Shown here: one piece after another, positions 34,540-44,952 of the stretch
Layout: each line of letters opens with the position of its first letter
Numbering within the stretch: position 1 is the first letter of the stretch
Assembly (NCBI RefSeq): GCF_905171765.1
Contig: NC_053392.1
Location: 443,762,837 to 443,826,836, forward strand
DNA: 64,000 bases
From: Bufo bufo
Lineage: Eukaryota > Chordata > Amphibia > Anura > Bufonidae
Reading direction: 5' to 3'
The notes under the pieces: model-generated
Told to the model about the DNA's origin: nothing
What the model saw: only the letters and a program-made list of their open reading frames with translations
Databases searched by the model: none
Translations under genes and position numbers: made by a program

Positions 34540-35980
34540 AATATTCTTGGATTTATGTGCTGCAACAACCTTCCCACTCCAGAATCTCCTGACTGGCTTT
34601 CTCAATTAGAGTGACTTCTTGTACAAGGAATCTCTGGCATTGTAAATCATTCTAATTGAGAAGGCCAGTGAGGTGACCAGCAAAACGTTTTGAAAATTAT
34701 CCAATAGGTCCAGTTGCTCTGACTTATTACTACTGATATATTATGACCTAGATCAATGAGAACCTTCACAGACATCTTTCAGGACTTCTGAAACCAAGCC
34801 TTGGTGGACTCTGGGGTATGCTTGGGATCATTATCCTGTTGGGAGGTCCAATGACGCTCAAGCTTCAACTTCCTCAAAAAAGACGTGACATTTTCACCTA
34901 GGATTTCCTGATACTGACTGAATCTATCTTGCCCCCCATACGCTGCATGTTTTCAGTGCCAGAGGAAGCAAAGCAGCCCCAGGGTATTCTTTTCTGCATA
35001 TGCTTTATTCTCTATCCTCCAAACAATACCGCAAATCCATAGTCCTAAAAAGTGGCATATGGTTTTGAGCACAATGGAGCCAAATTTCCTTGTGCTTTTT
35101 GGTCAGTAGAGGTGTATATCTTCAAGTCTGGGAATGGAGACCTTTAACGTTTAGTATGTGCCTTAGGGTACTTTCACACTAGCGTTAGAAGAATCCAGCA
35201 CGCAGTTCAGTTGCCGGAACTGCCTGCCAGATCCGGAAATCCGTATGACAAATGGATATCATTTGTTTCCGGATCCGTCTGACAAATGCATTGCAATACC
35301 GTATCCGTCTCTCCGGTGTCATCCGGAAAAACGGATCCGGTATTTATCTTTTCCACAGATTTAAAAGGGTCTGCGCATGCGCAGACTGGGAAACCGGATC
35401 CGTTTTTACCGGAACACTTGGTACGTGTCAATGTAAATTAATGCCGGATCCGGCAATCAGGCAAGTGTTCTGGAATTTTGGCTGGAGTAAATACTGCAGA
35501 ATTTTGCAGTATTTTCTCCGGCCAAATACTGTAAGAGGGACTGAACTGAAGACATCCTGATGCATACTGAACGGATTGCTTTCCATTCAGAATGCATTGG
35601 GATAAAACTGATGCGTTGATTTCTGGTATTGAGCTCCTATGACGGAACTCAATACAGGAAAACTTTAACGCTAGTCTGAAACTACCCTTATTGTGAAAAC
35701 TAAAACCTCAGTGCCTGCTGCCACCAAATCTTGCTGCAGATCTCCTGCAGTCAGTCAAGGGGATTTGACCACCTGTCTCCTCAAGAATAGGGTGGCACTT
35801 GGTGATAGCTTTCTCTTTCTGTCCCATCCAGCCAGTGTAGTCAGTGTTCCTTTTATTTGAACTTGCAAACTAGGCTTTCAAATGTATCTCTGGGAATATT
35901 CAGTGGCTATGCTTTCTGTATCCTTTTCCTTTAGACAACACCTGGTTTGTAAATGCGTGCTCTTATGAGGGATTCTGTTC
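34540..35980 (-). pseudogene. Decayed Tc1-like transposase, interrupted
   Basis: Minus-strand similarity begins near 35880 with the helix-turn-helix region (GGCTGGATGGGACAGAAAG near 35830), passes ACTGCAGGAGATCTGCAGC, and after the inserted miniature continues toward 34800, where CAACAGGATAATGATCCCAA codes the QQDNDP catalytic-D motif of Tc1 enzymes. Frameshifts and stops are frequent and the central third has been lost. Confidence 0.7.
35166..35687. mobile_element. Harbinger-type miniature element (family A), TTA duplication
   Basis: TTA on each side (35163-35165, 35688-35690). The ends GGGTACTTTCACACTAGCGT and the inverse ACGCTAGTCTGAAACTACCC pair. The host Tc1 sequence rejoins as GTGCC-TTA-TTGTG when the element and one TTA are removed, which fits the family consensus I remember. 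Interior words CCGGATCCG recur. 522 bp, non-coding. Confidence 0.75.
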
Positions 35981-36005
35981 AGGGGGTTGAATTCTGAGAC
36001 TGTTA

Positions 36006-36270
36006 GGGCTCATGCACACGACCGACTGCCAAATGCGGATCCACAAAACACAGATACTGGCTGTGTGCATTCCGCATTTTGCGAAACAAAGTGTTCGGCC
36101 CCTAATAGAACAGTCCTATCGGCGGAACGGCCACGCGGATATACGGACACTGAGTCATTTCCGTTTTCTTTGCAGCCCCATTAAAGTGAATGGTCCCGCA
36201 TAAGGGCTGCAAAAAAAAAAAAAAAGAACAGGTACGGAAAAAAAAAAAAAAAGTTAGTGTGCATGAGCCC
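36006..36270. mobile_element. Harbinger-type miniature element (family B), TTA duplication
   Basis: TTA before (36003-36005) and after (36271-36273). The ends GGGCTCATGCACACGACC and the inverse TAGTGTGCATGAGCCC pair. Two A runs near 36210-36250. It lies inside the right terminal repeat of the Tc1 relic, whose left terminal repeat shows the uninterrupted version. Confidence 0.8.
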
Positions 36271-36298
36271 TTATAGTCATTAAAAGTGGCATTTTGTG

Positions 36299-36490
36299 TT
36301 AAAGGGGTGACGTCACCTATGATGTTAGGGAGGCTGGTCACCGTCACGGCCTCCTATTGGGTGCCCCCCCCCCGTCGCCGGATGTTTTGATCCACACGAC
36401 GAGGAGATGCAGCAGAGAGGGGTTAGTATGATCGATAGGAGGGGCCCGAGCATTGTGGGGGGCATTTTTAGAATTGGATATCCCCTTTAA
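36299..36490. mobile_element. TTAA miniature element in the Tc1 relic's terminal repeat
   Basis: TTAA borders; the ends TTAAAGGGGTGACG and the inverse GATATCCCCTTTAA share a short terminal repeat. The host terminal repeat continues on either side. 192 bp, non-coding. Confidence 0.6.
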
Positions 36491-36634
36491 ATATGTAGAA
36501 AAAACTTGCTATGTCACTTGTGTTGAGCTATTTGAATTGTTTTTGTTTGATACGTTTATTGCCAACAGCTAAAAATGTGTTACTTTAGCTAATAAACCTA
36601 ATTTGCAATAGCTGAAAAATATTGATTACAACGG

Positions 36635-37300
36635 TATATGCTAGCCACATAAACCACCTGTATCAATGGCATCATTCTGGCTATGAGAATTCGAGATGAT
36701 CAAGGCTTTATTCTGTTATTTTACAATCATTATGCATCCAAGAGGTCCACTTCCATTTCATCCACAGCTTCCTATAGTAGATGACAACTTTATCTGCTCT
36801 CACTCAGCAATATGCATCTTCCTAATAGTGGGTCTGGGTCTAGGCCAGCCACTATTTCCAAAACATGCTTTAGAAACATTTATAATGGTGCGTCTCTTTC
36901 CTGCTTATTGTGAACCTGGGAGGCCTCCTCATGGTACCTAAAAGCTCAGAAAACCAGAAGAGCATGTTTCTTCTACCGCGGCCCGGTAAATATTTACCCA
37001 TAAACAGTCTGCCTGCTTTTGTTGATATGCATTCCTGCAGAATTTTATAGACTCTTGTGTGCAGTGATCTCTCTACCAAACAGACAACTGTTTAGCTGAA
37101 CTTTGTGCAATTTCGTAAAGTGCTGACAGATATTGCTCCATTTTGCTTCCCTGTTTTATCTACATTGTTATGAAAATAAACAGCAATTGAGCACAGGCAT
37201 AAACCAACACAAGCAGACGGCTAGTGCGGATTGCAAAACTTCTATAGGTGTAAACTGTGGTTTTACCTATGGCATAATTATCTTCAAATGTCAAACATTT
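36635..37300. other. No recognisable feature
   Basis: No gene, array or terminal repeat could be supported. Confidence 0.45.
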
Positions 37301-37303
37301 TAA

Positions 37304-37520
37304 GGCCTCAAGCACATGACCGTATCAGTTTTGCGGTCCACAAACCATTGATCCGCAAAATACAGATATCGTCAGTGTGCATGCGGCAGTTTTCTCATTC
37401 CCTTCACTAGAAATTGCTATTGATCTGCGCAAAATAGGACATGTTCTATAATTTGCGGAATGGCCACACGGATGCGGACAGCACACTGATGACATCCGTG
37501 AGCTGTCCACATTTTGCAGA
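37304..37520. mobile_element. Left part of a Harbinger-type miniature element
   Basis: TAA then GGCCTCAAGCACATGACCGT, followed by TTTTGCGGTCCACAAACC and GGACATGTTCTATAATTTGC, as in family B. The right end is degenerate or missing. Confidence 0.5.
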
Positions 37521-37942
37521 TGCTTAGAAATTAAACAAACGAAAAAGGCGGATCAGAGGCGGTCCCAAAATACGATTAGGAGGACTAATGCAAGTCATTT
37601 AGGACATTTTAGCAATGTTTTATATTTGCACCCATTTTTTCAGCGCAATGGCTCACATTACATAGCACAAACAGAGACACCAAGCAGAGCCTTTCCACAA
37701 CTGGACTCACAAAGCTCCTAATGCCCAATTCACAGAATGCATTGCAAAGTGGATACATCTACTTCATACACATAAGGGCAGCACATTAACTACAGCTCCA
37801 TTCTCCAAAAATGGTGTGCTGTTTAGCTAAAAGAATACAAAACCCACATAGTTATGAACTTAGTAGGTATCTTGGAAATAGCTCACTAGCCCCACAACCA
37901 TAAGAGGTGCACAATCTGATGAATTCACCCTTCAAATTGTGT

Positions 37943-40150
37943 AACTGTCAATGTAGGATTGGCACACTCAAACATGCGGAGCCCCACGGAGTTGAAACAA
38001 TTTATTGTGACTACGTTTGATAAAATATGATAAAATACAATAAAATACAAATAAAATTGAATTAAACAATGGTTGTAGTTACTTCTATATTGTTCAAATC
38101 AACTTGTTACAGATACTAATAGGTATCCTAAACTAACAAGATGCTCTGAGTATTTTCAATGGCGGATGGGCCTGCAATGATATACAGTGGAGTCTGTGTA
38201 TATTCAATTGCAGATCCTAACAACAAAGTATCGTCATGCAAATTAATCGCACTCTGTGTCGCTACAATTCATACTTTTACAGGCTTTTCAAAGTTACCGG
38301 AAATAAATATTCGAAAGAACCTATTAAAATTTTCGGAGATTGCCGAAAATAATCTTTAGAAAATTTTTTTTTGCAGAAAGATTTTTCGCATCAAACTTCG
38401 GTTATATTCACATACGAAAAACACTAAGACTCTTTATGCAAAAAAACGCATGCAATAGTTTTCTATATGAGCACTGTATTACTATCTCTTTGTGCTTATA
38501 ATCACTACAGTCCATGCGTTTCCTGGTTGTTATAAACTCGACTTTTTATAAGAATCTCTGCATGCATCTGTATTCAAATTTTCTCAAGGATTTGTCGAAA
38601 AAATTATTTTCAGAAGGATCTTCGGAAAGATTTTTCCACACAAAGTTCCGATTACATTCGCATTCAGAAGACAACGTTACGAAAGTCTCTATGCAATATT
38701 CACATGCGGTGATGCTCTATATAGCAGTCAGTAATGGTGTGGGGTGGCATTTCTTTGGAGGGCCGCACAGCCCTCCATGTGCTCGCCAGAGGTAGCCTGA
38801 CTGCCATTAGGTACCGAGATGAGATCCTCAGACCCCTTGTGAGACCATATGCTGGTGCGGTTGGCCCTGGGTTCCTCCTAATGCAAGACAATGCTAGACC
38901 TCATGTGGCTGGAGTGTGTCAGCAGTTCCTGCAAGACGAAGGCATTGATGCTATGGACTGGCCCGCCCGTTCCCCAGACCTGAATCCAATTGAGCACATC
39001 TGGGACATCATGTCTCGCTCTATCCACCAACGTCAAGCCAACGTTCGCCAAAGTTTCACCCCTGAAGGATTTGAACCCCGAACGAACAGTGCACTGTTAA
39101 AACTAAAGGACATCGAGGATTCAAACAAGACGCTCTATATCAACCTGCCTTTAACCAGCTGAAAGTCATCATTGGGGATATACCCCATGCGAAATATAGA
39201 GTACTAAGACGCTGACACAGCAAAGACCGGGACGCCGGCCTAAAGTTGGAAGTGACAACTACTCCGAAAAAAACAGCTGAATAAAGAGGACAGGTAAGCC
39301 CACAAGTGTGGGTTATTGGTACTGATTTCAAACTTACATCTGATAAAGAGATAACAACACAGTGCCTATATAGAGCATCACCGCATGTGAATATTGCATA
39401 GAGACTTTCGTAACGTTGTCTTCTGAATGCGAATGTAATCGGAACTTTGTGTGGAAAAATCTTTCCGAAGATCCTTCTGAAAATAATTTTTTCGACAATT
39501 TTTTCGACAAATCCTTGAGAAAATTTGAATACAGATGCATGCAGAGATTCTTATAAAAAGTCGAGTTTATAACAACCAGGAAACGCTTGGACTGTAGTGA
39601 TTATAAGCACAAAGAGATAGTAATACAGTGCTCATATAGAAAACTATTGCATGCGTTTTTTTGCATAAAAAGTCTCTTAGTGTTTTTCGTATGTGAATAT
39701 AACCGAAGTTTGATGCGAAAAATCTTTCTGAAATTTTTTTTTCCGAAAGATTATTTTCGGCAATCTCCGAAAATTTAAATAGGTTCTTTCGAATATTTAT
39801 TTCCGGTAACTTTGAAAAGCCTGTACATGTATGAATTGTAGCGACACAGAGTGCGATTAATTTGCATGACGATACTTTGTTGTTAGGATCTGCAATTGAA
39901 TATACACAGACTCCACTGTATATCATTGCAGGCCCATCCGCCATTGAAAATACTCAGAGAATCTTGTTAGTTTAGGATACCTATTAGTATCTGTAACAAG
40001 TTGATTTGAGCAATATAGAAGTAACTACAACCATTGTTTAATTCTATTTTATTTGTATTTTATTGTATTTTATCAAACGTAGTCACAATAAATTGTTTCA
40101 ACTCCGTGGGGCTCCGCATGTTTGAGTGTGCCAATCCTACATTGACAGTT
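37943..40150. mobile_element. Large foldback element, ~785-bp arms, with captured transposase fragment
   Basis: The left arm (37943-38726) starts AACTGTCAATGTAGGATTGG and the right arm (39363-40150) ends with its exact inverse CCAATCCTACATTGACAGTT. The arms match over almost all their length (both contain ATGGCGGATGGGCCTGCAAT or its inverse), with few substitutions and small indels. The 636-bp spacer starts with a Tc1 transposase fragment (38727-39035). A 14-bp direct repeat CCACATAGTTATGA is found at 37844-37857 and 40151-40164, exactly adjoining the right arm but 85 bp outside the left. Reading frames on both arms are mirror images and not genes. Family unknown to me. Confidence 0.8.
38727..39035 (+). 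pseudogene. 309-bp internal fragment of a DD34E Tc1 transposase, captured in a foldback
   Basis: This piece matches the reverse complement of 41395-41703 with three visible differences (GGCCGCAC/GGCTGCAC, TACCGAG/TACAGAG, AGACCCC/AGACTCC), about 99% identity. It covers [10 protein letters not shown] through MQDNARPH and [11 protein letters not shown] to IHQRQ, including the second catalytic D and the E but not the first D. Both junctions are abrupt. It cannot encode an active enzyme. Confidence 0.9.
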
Positions 40151-40459
40151 CCACATAGTTATGAGTCTGGTGTATTCATAAGGAGGGCGTCCTCTCCCCA
40201 CCCCTCAGGTACTCAGCAAAGGTAAGTGAGGTACTTAGCAAATATATTTTGTTCAAAACCATATGTGCCCATCCACCCTGGCCAGGTGACGGGAACCTAT
40301 GCTGAATGCTTTCTATTTTGAGGCCACCCTCCCTGCAATGAATTTATGGAAGGCACGCTCCACATATATACTGAGCCCACTCTGTATGCTACCATTTTGT
40401 CTGTGCACTCCTGACTAACCCACCTTTCCCACAGGCTGATTTTAATTACTGAAGTATAA

Positions 40460-40781
40460 GGGCTCATGCACACAAACGTATTTTATTTCCGTGTCCGTTG
40501 TGTTTTTTTTTTGCAGATCGTATGTGGAACCATTCATTTTAATTTCATTAAAAAAAAAAAACGGAAGTTACTCCGTGTGCATTCCATTTCTGTATCCCCG
40601 ATCCACAAAAAAAATAGAACATGTCCTATTATTGTCCGCCTTACGGACAAGGATAGTACTGTTCTATTAGGGCCAGCTGTTCCGTTCCGCAAAATACGGA
40701 ATGCACAAGGTCGTCATCCATATTTTTTGCAGAATCATGTTTTGCGAACCGCAAAATACATATAGTCGTGTGCATGAGTCC
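40460..40781. mobile_element. Harbinger-type miniature element, TAA duplication
   Basis: TAA before (40457-40459) and after (40782-40784). The ends GGGCTCATGCACACAAACGT and the inverse GTCGTGTGCATGAGTCC pair. Contains CATGTCCTATTATTGTCCGC and GGAATGCACAAGG, shared with family B. 322 bp. Confidence 0.75.
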
Positions 40782-40981
40782 TAAAGCTGAAACCTGCTCT
40801 GCCGGTATACAATGGAGGCCAGCTGGCACCAGGAAAAATAGTATACAGAGTAGGGAGCCTGCGTTCCCTAAATTCACTAGAGGCCGGATGGCAAGAAAAA
40901 TGGTAGCATTTAGCATAGGTTTCCGTCCAAAAGAAGTCACCTTACCATGGTGGACAGGCACAAATGATTTTGATCAAAATA

Positions 40982-42547
40982 CACTGTTCAAAAAAATAAA
41001 GGGAACACAAAAATAACACATCCTAGATCTGAGTTAATTAAATATTCTTCTGAAATACTTTGTTCTTTACATAGTTTAATGTGCTGACAACAAAATCACA
41101 CACAAATAAAAAAATGGAAATCTAATTTTTCAACCCATGGAGGTCTGGATTTGGAGTCACACTCAAAATTAAAGTGGAAAAACACACTACAGGCTGATCC
41201 AACTTTGATGTAATGTCCTTAAAACAAGTCAAAATGAGGCTCAGTAGTGTGTGTGGCCTCCACGTGCCTGTATGACCTCCCTACAATGCCTGTGCATGCT
41301 CCTGATGAGGTGGCGGACGGTCTCCTGAGGGATCTCCTCCCAGACCTGGACTAAAGCATCTGCCAACTCCTGGACAGTCTGTGGTACAACGTGACGTTGG
41401 TGGATAGAGCGAGACATGATGTCCCAGATGTGCTCAATTGGATTCAGGTCTGGGGAACGGGCGGGCCAGTCCATAGCATCAATGCCTTCGTCTTGCAGGA
41501 ACTGCTGACACACTCCAGCCACATGAGGTCTAGCATTGTCTTGCATTAGGAGGAACCCAGGGCCAACCGCACCAGCATATGGTCTCACAAGGAGTCTGAG
41601 GATCTCATCTCTGTACCTAATGGCAGTCAGGCTACCTCTGGCGAGCACATGGAGGGCTGTGCAGCCCTCCAAAGAAATGCCACCCCACACCATTACTGAC
41701 CCAATGCCAAACCGGTCATGCTGGAGGATGTTGCAGGCAGCAGAACGTTCTCCACGGCGTCTCAAGACTCTGTCACGTCTGTCACATGTGCTCAGTGTGA
41801 ACCTGCTTTCATCTGTGAAGAGCACAGGGCGCCAGTGGCGAATTTGCCAATCTTGGTGTTCTCTGGCAAATGCCAAACGTCCTGCACGGTGTTGGGCTGT
41901 AAGCACAACCCCCACCTGTGGACGTCGGGCCCTCATATCACCCTCATGGAGTCTGTTTCTGACCGTTTGAGCAGACACATGCACATTTGTGGCCTGCTGG
42001 AGGTCATTTTGCAGGGCTCTGGCAGTGCTCCTCCTGTTCCTCCTTGCACAAAGGTGGAGGTAGCGGTCCTGCTGCTGGGTTGTTGCCCTCCTACGGCCTC
42101 CTCCACGTCTCCTGATGTACTGGCCTGTCTCCTGGTAGCGCCTCCATGCTCTGGACACTACGCTGACAGACACAGCAAACCTTCTTGCCACAGCTCGCAT
42201 TGATGTGCCATCCTGGATAAGCTGCACTACCTGAGCCACTTGTGTGGGTTGTAGACTCACTAGAGTAAAAGCACCGTCAGCATTCAAAAGTGACCAAAAC
42301 ATCAGCCAGGAAGCATAGGAACTGAGAAGTGGTCTGTGGTCACCACCTGCAGAACCACTCCTTTATTGGGGGTGTCTTGCTAATTGCCTATAATTTCCAC
42401 CTGTTGTCTAATCCATTTGCACAACAGCATGTGAAATTGATTGTCACTCAGTGTTGCTTCCTAAGGACAGTTTGATTTCACAGAAGTGTGATTGACTTGG
42501 AGTTACATTGTGTTGTTTAAGTGTTCCCTTTATTTTTTTGAGCAGTG
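40982..42547 (-). mobile_element. Apparently complete Tc1 transposon, DD34E type
   Basis: 1566 bp, flanked by TA (40980-40981, 42548-42549). The terminal repeats CACTGTTCAAAAAAATAAAG / inverse of CACTGCTCAAAAAAATAAAG are about 27 bp, with one difference. It encloses one intact minus-strand transposase. It lies in the right arm of an older palindrome; the left arm shows the empty TA site (GCAAATATATTTTG). Confidence 0.9.
41241..42302 (-). CDS. Tc1 transposase, DD34E, intact
   Basis: A 353-residue cut-and-paste transposase. The N-terminus has two helix-turn-helix segments (about residues 20-60 and 80-125) separated by a GRRR-like basic linker ([12 protein letters not shown], residues 63-73). 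The catalytic residues are D164 in LFTDESRF, D255 in LMQDNARPH and E290 in [10 protein letters not shown], 34 residues after the second D. WGGIS (residues 206-210) is the glycine-rich box. No stops or frameshifts; the ATG at 42302 gives a normal length. A near-identical fragment is trapped at 38727-39035, so related copies were active recently. Confidence 0.93.
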   Translation of the reverse strand: MFWSLLNADGAFTLVSLQPTQVAQVVQLIQDGTSMRAVARRFAVSVSVVSRAWRRYQETGQYIRRRGGGRRRATTQQQDRYLHLCARRNRRSTARALQNDLQQATNVHVSAQTVRNRLHEGDMRARRPQVGVVLTAQHRAGRLAFAREHQDWQIRHWRPVLFTDESRFTLSTCDRRDRVLRRRGERSAACNILQHDRFGIGSVMVWGGISLEGCTALHVLARGSLTAIRYRDEILRLLVRPYAGAVGPGFLLMQDNARPHVAGVCQQFLQDEGIDAMDWPARSPDLNPIEHIWDIMSRSIHQRHVVPQTVQELADALVQVWEEIPQETVRHLIRSMHRHCREVIQARGGHTHY

Positions 42548-42601
42548 TATATTTGCTAAGTACCTCATGTTTATTCATATAGTTTGCAGAGTGCTGGTAC
42601 A

Positions 42602-42926
42602 CAGTGATGGCCAGTTCGCATTGTTCGCCCACGAACATATGCAGGCTGCCATATTTTTGACAAGTCCGGCGAGGCACAGGTAAATGCTTACCTGTGCCTG
42701 TGCGCAAGCCGGTTTGAAAACAAGTGCGGTCAGTGGGAGCAGTTAGTTCCGAGAACAGCCCAATGAAGGCCCCCGATGGCTGTTCTCGGAACTGCCTGCT
42801 CCCGCTGACCGCACTTGTTTTCAGACCGGCTCACGCAGAGGCACAGGTAAGGGCTCACCGGACTTGTGAAAAAAGATGGCAGCCCGCATATGTTCGCGGG
42901 CGAACAATGTGAACTGGCCATCACTG
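42602..42926. mobile_element. Palindromic hAT miniature element
   Basis: The ends are CAGTGATGGCCAGTTCGCAT and the inverse ATGTGAACTGGCCATCACTG. The flanks CTGGTACA (42594-42601) and CTGTTACA (42927-42934) agree at 7 of 8 positions, the length of a hAT target duplication. The interior is a near-perfect palindrome (AAACAAGTGCGGTCAGTGGG with its inverse; CCGAGAACAGCC with its inverse). 325 bp. Confidence 0.8.
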
Positions 42927-42977
42927 CTGTTACATTCTGTTTCATTTTGTATTTTTAGAAATTTTATGTGCTTAATA

Positions 42978-43303
42978 GGCTACATTCACATAAACGTATT
43001 TTGTTTCCGTTCCGTTTTTTTGGTGGATTGAATGAAGAACAATTCATTTCAGTCGGTTCACAAAAAATGTGGATAGCACACCGTGTGCTGTCTGCACCCA
43101 TATTTCTGTTCCGTAGCCCTGCGAAAAATATAGAGCATGTCCTTTTCTTGTTTTGTGGACAAGGATAGGCATTGTTACAATGGATCCGCAAAAACAAAAA
43201 AAAAAAACAGATGCAAGACGGATGCCAAAAGGACGTCATCTGTACTTTTTGCGGATCAGTGTTTTGAGGACAGCATTATACATACGGTCGTGTGAATGTA
43301 GCC
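42978..43303. mobile_element. Harbinger-type miniature element
   Basis: The ends GGCTACATTCACATAAACGT and the inverse GGTCGTGTGAATGTAGCC pair. The flanks are ATA on the left and TTA on the right, one base from a perfect TTA duplication. The interior carries ATAGAGCATGTCCTTTTCTTG and a long A run near 43200. Confidence 0.65.
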
Positions 43304-43384
43304 TTAGGATGTGCTGACTTTGTTTTTTGTCTTTGCACTGAGGGGGTTAATTTCAGTATCCTCCATGGTGTAGGGCAGCTATTT

Positions 43385-43925
43385 TCGTCAGTCCCATAGA
43401 AATGAATGGTAATATTGGAAGGGATGGAGCCCATGTATAGGTCCACACCCTTGGTGGAGACACTATATCGGCGCAACTGAACGACTAGGTGAGTATTAGA
43501 TTCAAACTTCTCTTTATTCAAGGTTGACAATGTGTTTCGGAGCAGATAATACTCCTTTTTCAAGTCTTTTGTACCGGTGGCTAATGATCGTAAGTGTGTC
43601 CTGCTTCCAATGATGCTGGGCACGATCAAGGGCTGGCAGCCCATCCAAGCGAGGACTAGACAATACTGGCAGCACTGACCTCCCACTATCACCTACGTAC
43701 ACTAGTGTTGTGCCTACGCTTGCACAACCACACAAGGTGAGCCTAATCATCCCAAACGACCCTTCCTTTAACGTACATATCACCCTATGAGCACCTTTCC
43801 CCTCTTGCTGCCATAGAAATGAATGGAGGATGGCCGCACATGCGCGGTCCACTCTTCTTTACCTTGCTGGCACCATTCTAAAGATAGGTGCAAGTCCCAG
43901 AGGTGGAATCCGCACCTATCAGACA
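43385..43925. mobile_element. Family D-like element with an inserted unassigned segment
   Basis: CCCATAGAAATGAATGG occurs at 43396 and again as CCATAGAAATGAATGG at 43812, and the right part (CATGCGCGGTCC, AAGATAGGTGCAAGTCCC) resembles family D. The middle (43440-43790) contains TTTATTCAAGGTTGACAATG and GTGTTTCGGAGCAG and could be a retroelement tail. No gene. Confidence 0.4.
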
Positions 43926-43928
43926 TAA

Positions 43929-44309
43929 GGCTACTTTCACACTGGCGTTTTAGCTTTCCGTTTGTGAGATCTGTTCAGGGCTCTCACAAGCGGTCCAAAA
44001 CCGATCAGTTTTGCCCTAATGCATTCTGAATGGATAAGGATCAGTTTGCCTCTGTTCCGTCTCCATTCCGCTTTGGAGGCGGACACCAAAACGCTGCTTG
44101 CAGCGTTATGGTGTCCGCCTAACAATGCAGAGGCAAACGGATCCGCAAAATTGACTTTCAATGGTGTTCAAGATGGATCCGTTCGGCCAATGTTAAAGAT
44201 AATACAAACGGATCCGTTTTGAACGGATGCATGCAATTGTATAATCGATGCGGATCCGTATGTGCAGATCCATGGCGGATCCGCACCAAACACAAGTGTG
44301 AAAGTAGCC
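43929..44309. mobile_element. Harbinger-type miniature element (family A)
   Basis: The ends GGCTACTTTCACACTGGCGT and the inverse ACAAGTGTGAAAGTAGCC pair; flanks TAA (left) and TTA (right). The interior pairs AACGCTGCTTGCAGCGTT around 44092-44108 and repeats GGATCCG words. 381 bp. Confidence 0.7.
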
Positions 44310-44571
44310 TTAGTAGTATATCCTAGCGACAGTGACCAAGCAACCTTTTTTCAGTTGCTTTCCAATACTATATTTTTCTATCGATATAGCTGAATGAGAG
44401 TTTTGAATAGCACCATTTTGGGGTACACATGACTTACTGATTAACTTTTATTAACTCTTTCTGTGAGGAAATGGGGGGGGGAACAGCAATACTGCCGTTG
44501 AGTTTTTAAATAATAAATTTTTGAGCATTCATCTTTAACATAACAACGATCACTCTGGGTTGGTACAATTA

Positions 44572-44952
44572 GGCCTAGTTCACACGAACGTGTGTGACCC
44601 GTGGCCGTATTGCGGGCCGCAATACACGGCCACAGTTCCGTGTGCATTCCACATCACGGATGCGGACCCATTCACTTTATATGGGTCCGCAAATCCGGAA
44701 TCGCGGAACGGCCGCACGGGACGGGACCCCTCGGAAGCACTACGGAGTGCTTCCGTGGGCTTACGTCCCGTACTTCCGTTCCGCGAAAAGATAGAACATG
44801 TCCTATCTTTTAGCGGAACGGGCGGATGGCGGACCCATTAAAGTGAATGGGTCCGCGATCCGATGCGGCTGACCTACGGCCGGCGATCGGGCATTGCGGC
44901 CCGCTATTTGCGGGCCGCAGCACGGGTCACACACGTTCGTGTGAACTCGGCC
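44572..44952. mobile_element. Harbinger-type miniature element (family B), TTA duplication
   Basis: TTA on both sides (44569-44571, 44953-44955). The ends GGCCTAGTTCACACGAACGT and the inverse ACGTTCGTGTGAACTCGGCC match closely. Most of the element is palindromic, including CGGAAGCACTACGGAGTGCT and ATAGAACATGTCCTATC at the centre. 381 bp. Confidence 0.8.

Larger units (their letters stand above)
34311..36634 (-). mobile_element. Tc1-like relic with ~200-bp terminal repeats and three nested insertions
   Basis: TA lies before 34311 and after 36634. The left end CAGTTGTAATCAAAATAATT is inverted at the right (AATATTGATTACAAC), and the similarity runs about 200 bp inward, through GGCATTTTTAATGACTACTG on the left and TAGTCATTAAAAGTGGC on the right, to TTCAGAATTATTCAACCCC / GGGGGTTGAATTCTGAGAC. 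Insertions are 35166-35687 (Harbinger type, inside the coding relic), and 36006-36270 and 36299-36490 (both inside the right terminal repeat). Confidence 0.8.
40223..42590. mobile_element. Palindromic element split by a Harbinger-type miniature and a Tc1 transposon
   Basis: The left arm (about 40223-40445: GAGGTACTTAGCAAATATAT, then CCATCCACCCTGGCC...GTGACGGGAACCTATGCTGA) is inverted in the right arm (GCATAGGTTTCCGTC...GTCACCTTACCATGGTGGAC...TTTGCTAAGTACCTCATG), where the Tc1 at 40982-42547 interrupts it. A Harbinger-type element (40460-40781) lies in the loop. The arms differ at many sites, so this palindrome is older than its insertions. Outer ends are not exact. Confidence 0.65.

Noticed and set aside
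38159..39944. Frames on plus (38159-38359) and minus (39567-39944) with the same N-terminus
   Set aside because: They are the two arms of the foldback; AT-rich, no domain, no conservation beyond the inverted repeat.
41536..42203. Plus-strand frames of 144 and 161 codons
   Set aside because: They are shadows of the minus-strand DD34E transposase.
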